Below are positions 59,684 through 64,000 of a stretch of DNA of 64,000 bases, in pieces. Source of the DNA: Deltaproteobacteria bacterium. GTDB lineage: Bacteria; Myxococcota_A; Polyangia; Polyangiales; JADJMO01. Both the position numbers and the translations under genes were made by a program. The DNA lies in contig JANYDK010000117.1 in the NCBI GenBank assembly GCA_025363655.1, positions 1-64,000 on the forward strand, in the 5' to 3' direction. Within the stretch, counting starts at the first letter, position 1. Each line of letters begins with the position of its first letter. The notes below the pieces were generated by a model that saw only the letters and a list, made by a program, of their open reading frames with translations, searched no databases and had not been told where the DNA came from.

Positions 59684-60414
59684 GCGAGGTCGTCGAAGCA
59701 GCGCCCGCGCCGCGCCGTCTTCCCGGACTGCGCGCGCTCGCGTTGGCGCCGATGGTGCTGCTCGCCTTCGCCGCGCCTGCGATTTTCGTCCTCGCGCGTG
59801 GCCACATGGTGATCGGCGAAAGCCAGCTCGGTCGCGTCGTCGTCCGCGCGTTTGGCGGCATCTCTCTGCCGGTGCTCGCCTCCGTGATCGCTGCGCTCAC
59901 CCTCTCGCGTGACGCCATCGTCCGTCGTCGCGCCGACCTCCGCGTGGCTGCTGGCGAGGAGCCTACTCGCGCTCTCGCAAGGCCGCTCACGCATGCCCTC
60001 GTCTGCATCGTCGCCTCGGCGCTGCTCGGCTCGCTCGTCGTCGTCGCCGCGCTCCGCGTGCACCTGCACCTCGGTTCTGCACGAGAAATCGTGCTCGATG
60101 TCCTCGGCACGACGTGGGCAGTCTCGCTCGGCGGCGTGGCTTGGCTCGCCCTCGCCGCCGCGCTCGTCGTCCGCAGTGGACGCGGGGTCACCGCCTTTCT
60201 CCTCATTCCACTCGACCTCGTCTCCCGCCTCCTTCCGGGCGCAGCGCAGTGGTTCGTGCCTTCCTCGCACGTCGCCAACTTGCTCGGAGCTCCGCCTCCC
60301 GAGGGTTTCGTGCACGTGCCGGTGTTGCCGCAGCTCGCGAGCGTCGGCGCGCTCGTCGTCTTCGCCGCCCTCGGCCTCGCGATCACGGCTCGTCGCTATC
60401 GCGGCGTTCCCTGA
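59680..60414 (+). CDS. Second permease-like membrane protein of the ABC-like cassette
   Basis: A 244-residue protein with about six hydrophobic segments (LALAPMVLLAFAAPAIFVLA, GGISLPVLASVIAALTLS, ALVCIVASALLGSLVVVAAL, AVSLGGVAWLALAAALVV, LASVGALVVFAALGLAI). Basic residues after the second span (SRDAIVRRRADLR) suggest a cytoplasmic loop. It is similar in outline, not in sequence, to ABC-2 permeases. It is coupled by ATGA to the degenerate ATPase gene. Its last 19 bases overlap the end of the convergent sigma54-regulator gene. Confidence 0.6.
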   Translation: MSEVVEAAPAPRRLPGLRALALAPMVLLAFAAPAIFVLARGHMVIGESQLGRVVVRAFGGISLPVLASVIAALTLSRDAIVRRRADLRVAAGEEPTRALARPLTHALVCIVASALLGSLVVVAALRVHLHLGSAREIVLDVLGTTWAVSLGGVAWLALAAALVVRSGRGVTAFLLIPLDLVSRLLPGAAQWFVPSSHVANLLGAPPPEGFVHVPVLPQLASVGALVVFAALGLAITARRYRGVP

Positions 60415-61853
60415 GCGTGCGCCGCGCGCACCCAATCGCGCATCGTTTCTCGCGGGACCCCGATCGCTCGCGCCGCGGCGGCGATGCTCCCGTGATGACG
60501 AACGAGCAGGGCCGCATCGTCGGCGTCGCGCGTCGGGCGGACGGGCCTTGGCGGTGGCGCCGAGGAAGGGCGATTGCGTAGCGCCCGCGCGATGTCGTCA
60601 GCCCCAATCGAAGTACCCTGCACACACGCCGCCGCGCGATAGACGACGTTGCGGAGCTCGCGAACGTTGCCCGGCCACGCCTCGCTCACCAGCCTCGAGA
60701 CGGCGGCCTGGGTCAGCACTTTCTCTCCGAGCTCGCTCCGACTCCGCGCGAGAAGAGCCCCCGCGAGCGCTGCGATGTCGGCGCGGCGCTCTCGCAATGG
60801 AGGTACGTCGACCACCAGGACGGCGATGCGGTGAAAGAGGTCCTCGCGAAACGTCCCCTCTTCGATGCGTTGCTCGAGCGGTGACCAGGTCGCGGCGACG
60901 ACCCGCACGTCGACCGCACGCGGCGCCCGTGCCCCCAATCGACGCACCTCGCCGGTCTCGAGCACGCGCAAGAGCTTGGCTTGCATGTCGAGCGGCAACT
61001 CGCCGAGCTCGTCGAGGAGAAGTGTTCCGCCGTGCGCGAGCTCGAAGACGCCCGCACGCGCCGCCGCAGCGCCGGTGAACGCGCCTCGCTCGTGCCCGAA
61101 GAGCTCTGCCTCGGCCAGCTCGCGCGGCAACGCGCCGAGGTTGATTGCTTGAAACGGGCCATTTTTCCGGCCCGAAAGTGAGTGAAGGGCGCGCGCGACG
61201 ACCTCCTTCCCGCTCCCGCTCTCTCCGCGCACGAGCACCGGCGCCGACAGTTGGGCGTAGACGCGGACCGCGGCTGCCATCCGTCGCATCGACAGCGCGC
61301 GACCGATCGCCCCCGGCAGCACTTCGCCGTCGTGCTCACGACGTGTTCGCGGCGAGGAGGCCGGTGGTTCCTCGTCACCGTCCTCTTCGCCCACTTCACC
61401 CACTTGCATGGAGCCGCCCGACCTCGTCCCGACGGCCTCGATCGCGAGGGAGCTTCTCCCGACCATGGCGCACATCCCGACGTCGAGCGAGGCCGCTTCG
61501 ATGCGTGCGCCGCCCATCCAAGTGCCGTTTTTGCTGCCCAAATCGACGATGCGCGCACGACCACGCCGTACCTCGATGCGCGCGTGCCGGGCGCTGACGG
61601 TGGGATCGGCGACGTCGACCCGAATCTCATCCGGTTCGCTCGCCCCCTCTTCGGGCCGCGCCCATCCGCCGCCGACGACCAACGTTCCCTCGAGTGGCAG
61701 CGCGACGCGCACCGAGGGACCGCTCGCCGCTTCGATGATCAGCGAGAGAGGTGACAGCGCTCGCTCCTCCCCGCCGAGGCCGACGGTGCGAGGCTGCGAC
61801 GCGACCTCGTGCGAGTGGGAAAAGGCGAGGGGACTTTGGGCGCTCGTGTTCAT
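60396..61853 (-). CDS. FHA-domain sigma54-dependent transcription activator
   Basis: A 485-residue enhancer-binding protein. An FHA domain (about 45-140: SARHARIEVRRGRARIVDLG, SKNGTW) replaces the usual receiver and should bind a phosphothreonine partner. The AAA+ domain (about 175-400) has GESGSGKE (Walker A), the sigma54-contacting GAFTGA, GGTLLLDELGEL (Walker B) and FREDLFHRIAV. A Fis-type helix-turn-helix ends the protein (GSIAAAARAIGVPRETMRDW). All activation motifs are intact. FHA-sigma54 activators paired with Ser/Thr kinases are a Myxococcota speciality; the window has at least two such kinases. It is divergent from dinB. Confidence 0.93.
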   Translation of the reverse strand: MNTSAQSPLAFSHSHEVASQPRTVGLGGEERALSPLSLIIEAASGPSVRVALPLEGTLVVGGGWARPEEGASEPDEIRVDVADPTVSARHARIEVRRGRARIVDLGSKNGTWMGGARIEAASLDVGMCAMVGRSSLAIEAVGTRSGGSMQVGEVGEEDGDEEPPASSPRTRREHDGEVLPGAIGRALSMRRMAAAVRVYAQLSAPVLVRGESGSGKEVVARALHSLSGRKNGPFQAINLGALPRELAEAELFGHERGAFTGAAAARAGVFELAHGGTLLLDELGELPLDMQAKLLRVLETGEVRRLGARAPRAVDVRVVAATWSPLEQRIEEGTFREDLFHRIAVLVVDVPPLRERRADIAALAGALLARSRSELGEKVLTQAAVSRLVSEAWPGNVRELRNVVYRAAACVQGTSIGADDIARALRNRPSSAPPPRPVRPTRDADDAALLVRHHGSIAAAARAIGVPRETMRDWVRAAHAQGTPR

Positions 61854-61887
61854 CGCCCGGTCATCGCCGAGGCGTGGTGGTCAGTTG

Positions 61888-61911
61888 CGTGCGCTGTTCG
61901 GCGAGCGCACG
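61888..61911. promoter_or_regulatory. Eight-base inverted repeat just upstream of dinB
   Basis: CGTGCGCT and AGCGCACG flank GTTCGGCG, ending 13 bases before the dinB ATG, in the 71-base gap shared with the sigma54 activator gene. dinB is often LexA-controlled. This dyad does not match a LexA box I could name with certainty, so it is offered as an operator or a translation-controlling hairpin. Confidence 0.45.
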
Positions 61912-61924
61912 ATTCGGCGCGAAC

Positions 61925-63097
61925 ATGTCCGGGACGCCGCGGACCATCCTCCACGTCGACATGGACGCCTTCTACGCGTCCGTCGAGATCCGCGACGACC
62001 CATCTCTCGCCGGCAAACCGCTCATCGTCGGCGGTCACCCAACGCGCGGTGTCGTCCTCACCTGCAGCTACGAAGCACGAAAATTCGGCGTCCGCAGCGC
62101 GATGTCGATGTTCGAGGCACTGCAGCGTTGCCCCGACGCCACCGTCGTCCCGCCCCGAGGGAGCGCCTACGCGACGGCCTCGCGCACCTTGTTCGACCTG
62201 CTCCACACGTTCACGCCGCTCGTCGAGGGCCTCTCGCTCGACGAGGCCTTCCTCGACGTCACCGGCTCCGCCCGCCTCTTCGGCGACGGCGTCACCATCG
62301 CTCGACAAATCAAGGCTGGAATCGAACGCGCGACCGGCGGTCTCAAGGCCAGCGTCGGCGTCGCAGCGTGCAAGTACGTGGCGAAGGTCTGCAGCGATCT
62401 CCGCAAGCCCGACGCCCTCGTCGTCTGCCCGCCTGGCGAAGAAGCGGCCTTCCTCGCGCCGCTCGGCGTCGAGCGTCTCTTCGGCGTCGGCCCCAAGACC
62501 GCCGAACGCTTGCACGCGCGGGGCATCCGCACCATCGGCGACGTGCAGCAGCGGTCCCTGGAGGAGCTCGTCCGCCTCCTCGGCGAAGACTCCGCCGCGC
62601 ATTTCCACGCGCTCGCCATTGGTGACGACGACCGCGAGGTCGAGCCCGGCCGGGACGCCAAGTCCATCGGCAGCGAATCCACCTTCGATCGAGACCTCGT
62701 CGGCCCCGAGCCGCTCCGCGAGCCGATCCTTCGTCACTGCGAGGAGGTCGCCCGCCGTCTTCGTGCCGAGGGTCTCTCTGCCGGCGCGCTCGTCCTCAAA
62801 GTGAAGCGCGCCGATCACAGCTTGGTGACCCGCCGCTCGGTCGCCACGGTGCCGATGCTGGAAGCCCGCGAGCTCTACGATCTGGCCTTGCGTCTCCTCG
62901 ACAAGCTCGACTTGCGTCGTGTGCGTACGAGGTTGGTCGGTGTTTCGGCCTCGGCGCTGCGGCCGATCGAGCCGGTGCAGAAGGAGCTCTTCGCCGACAC
63001 CGTCGAGGTGAAGAGGCCGCGGGCGCTCGGGGCGGTGATCGACGCGATTGCGGGGAAGTTCGGCGATGGGGCGATTCGGCGGGCGGGAGGGCGGTGA
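61925..63097 (+). CDS. dinB: DNA polymerase IV (Y-family)
   Basis: A 390-residue error-prone translesion polymerase. The catalytic residues are present: HVDMDAFYASVE (first Asp) and LSLDEAFLDVTGS (second Asp/Glu), with GVAACKYVAKVCSDLRKPDA in the palm/fingers. A helix-hairpin-helix thumb (LFGVGPKTAERLHARGIRTI) and the little finger follow. RPIEPVQKELFADTVEV near the C-terminus includes a QxxLF-type beta-clamp motif (QKELF). The length is typical. The ATG at MSGTPRTIL is the family start; the longer frame upstream runs through the neighbour's antisense. Regulation may involve the dyad just upstream. Confidence 0.95.
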   Translation: MSGTPRTILHVDMDAFYASVEIRDDPSLAGKPLIVGGHPTRGVVLTCSYEARKFGVRSAMSMFEALQRCPDATVVPPRGSAYATASRTLFDLLHTFTPLVEGLSLDEAFLDVTGSARLFGDGVTIARQIKAGIERATGGLKASVGVAACKYVAKVCSDLRKPDALVVCPPGEEAAFLAPLGVERLFGVGPKTAERLHARGIRTIGDVQQRSLEELVRLLGEDSAAHFHALAIGDDDREVEPGRDAKSIGSESTFDRDLVGPEPLREPILRHCEEVARRLRAEGLSAGALVLKVKRADHSLVTRRSVATVPMLEARELYDLALRLLDKLDLRRVRTRLVGVSASALRPIEPVQKELFADTVEVKRPRALGAVIDAIAGKFGDGAIRRAGGR

Positions 63098-63110
63098 CCG
63101 TCGCCCTTGG

Positions 63111-63129
63111 GGATGGCTGTCACCCATCC
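63111..63129. terminator. Small hairpin after dinB
   Basis: GGATGG and CCATCC pair around a seven-base loop, 14 bases after the dinB stop. There is no following T-run, so this is a weak terminator candidate. Confidence 0.3.
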
Positions 63130-63174
63130 GCGCGAAAGCCGAGGTAGTCGGTAGGAGAAGGTCTGTCGGTCAAA

Positions 63175-64000
63175 ATGCCCCGTGCTCTCGTGCTCGTTCT
63201 CCGCTGTCTGGCAGTCGTCGCCGTTGGGGTCACGCTTGCGCGAAGATCCGTTGCCGAGACGCCCGAATGGGTCACCGAGACGCACGTTTGTCTCGAGGCC
63301 GCCCAACGAGACGACGCGGTCGGTCTCCGCGAGTGTTCCCAGAGGCTCGTCCACCTCGCGCCGAAACAGGCCGTAGCCTGGGATTGGGCGTGCATTTCCG
63401 CGATGCGCGACGGTCGCTTCGACGACGCCGACGATGCGCTCGCCAAAGCTCGTGCGCTCGGGCTCGACGATCGAACGTTTCGGACGCGCCAGGACCGCCT
63501 CGATCACCTCCGCGGTTTTCGCCTCGGTTGGGGGGGACGAATCTTCTTCGCTTGGCTCGCGATATTGGTTGGTCTGTTCGGCATCGGTCACCTGCTCAGC
63601 CACCGAACGTTGCAGGTGCTCGCACAGGCGCCACGCGAAGCGACGGGGCGTCCACAGGCAGGGACGCTCCGCCTTTTCCGCGTCTATCGGATGGTGCTCT
63701 CGGCGTGCACCGCCTACTTCTACGTCTCACTTCCCGTCATTCTGGCCCTCGTCGGAGGGCTCATCTGGCTCGCGGTCAGCGCCCTCAAATACGCCTACGG
63801 ACAAGCCATTCTCTTCGTCGTCGGTTGGGTCGTCGCCAGCGTCACTCTCTTCGTCACCACCCTCGCGGCGATGATTCAAGGTCTCCTCGCCACGCGCGAA
63901 GATCACGACCCGGGCATCGCCATCGATCTCGAGGCGATCCCCGCGCTGCGAACCCTCCTCTTCGAAGTCGCGCGCAAGGTCGGCACGCGCCCCGTCGATT
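63175..64000 (+). CDS. Membrane protein with TPR-like part, probably an M48-type metallopeptidase, truncated by the window end
   Basis: An open frame from the ATG of MPRALVLV to the window edge (275 codons). A signal or anchor helix (LVLRCLAVVAVGVTLA) is followed by a TPR-like helix pair (AVAWDWACISAMRDGRFDDADDALAKARAL). Three membrane spans follow at roughly 123-140 (IFFAWLAILVGLFGIGHLL), 180-200 and 212-235. The last visible stretch, AIPALRTLLFEVARKVGTRP, resembles the lead-in to the catalytic domain of M48-family peptidases, but the HExxH motif would lie beyond the edge. AGGAGAAGG about 17 bases before the ATG is a possible ribosome site. Confidence 0.65.
   Translation, partial: MPRALVLVLRCLAVVAVGVTLARRSVAETPEWVTETHVCLEAAQRDDAVGLRECSQRLVHLAPKQAVAWDWACISAMRDGRFDDADDALAKARALGLDDRTFRTRQDRLDHLRGFRLGWGGRIFFAWLAILVGLFGIGHLLSHRTLQVLAQAPREATGRPQAGTLRLFRVYRMVLSACTAYFYVSLPVILALVGGLIWLAVSALKYAYGQAILFVVGWVVASVTLFVTTLAAMIQGLLATREDHDPGIAIDLEAIPALRTLLFEVARKVGTRPVD

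Noticed and set aside
1-64000. tRNA, rRNA, riboswitch and CRISPR signals
   Set aside because: I read the short intergenic gaps and saw no cloverleaf, rRNA-like sequence, riboswitch core or regularly spaced repeats. A covariance-model scan could still reveal a small RNA.

Overview
The window is high-GC, gene-dense DNA with short intergenic gaps; no gene-free stretch exceeds 300 bases. Its gene content points to a predatory or soil-type Myxococcota bacterium, probably order Polyangiales. The signs are Ser/Thr protein kinases beside a PEGA-domain protein, many lipoproteins with Asp/Thr- or Pro-rich linkers, an FHA-sigma54 activator, and numerous predicted outer-membrane beta-barrels. The organism is inferred from this style, not from a marker gene. 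I saw no rRNA, tRNA, CRISPR array or complete mobile element; the left edge may carry the first 21 codons of an IS630-type transposase.

Layout. 0.2-6 kb: a nucleotidyltransferase and a large esterase lipoprotein (minus), a small Cys-rich lipoprotein, and a histidine kinase with a degenerate receiver. 6-14 kb: an SGNH hydrolase, a very large protein with a C-terminal kinase domain, and a Ser/Thr kinase followed by a TPR/PEGA protein. 14-18 kb: hemE-hemY, a divergent lipid kinase and a YjbQ enzyme. 18-24 kb: a lipoprotein truncated haemoglobin with a strong terminator, then ECF sigma factor / Cys-containing membrane anti-sigma candidate / tandem DsbA lipoprotein, and an envelope protein. 24-30 kb: a multidomain amidohydrolase lipoprotein, a 35-residue lipoprotein, and an outer-membrane protein-Nudix-NAD kinase operon. 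30-36 kb: pspA coupled to a cyclase-like/ATPase regulator, a thiolase, and a probably 5'-truncated EExxH protein pair. 36-46 kb: hydrolase, membrane proteins, YacG, a DUF4349-barrel fusion, a prolyl oligopeptidase and assorted lipoproteins. 46-55 kb: a subtilase, a divergent glutamine-amidotransferase-like protein, and a three-gene RND efflux operon of MdtABC type. 55-64 kb: proB with a coupled partner, a three-gene ABC-like cassette whose ATPase has lost all its motifs, an FHA-sigma54 regulator, dinB, and a truncated membrane protein that runs off the right edge.

Themes. Envelope homeostasis dominates: PspA, RND efflux, many lipoproteins and barrels, and an ECF system with a plausible thiol-redox input. 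The most unusual non-coding signal is a structured element of about 63-80 bp present three times (14.0, 21.5 and 38.6 kb). Each copy lies just after a stop codon and in the same orientation as the gene it follows. Base changes between copies fall mainly in predicted loops.
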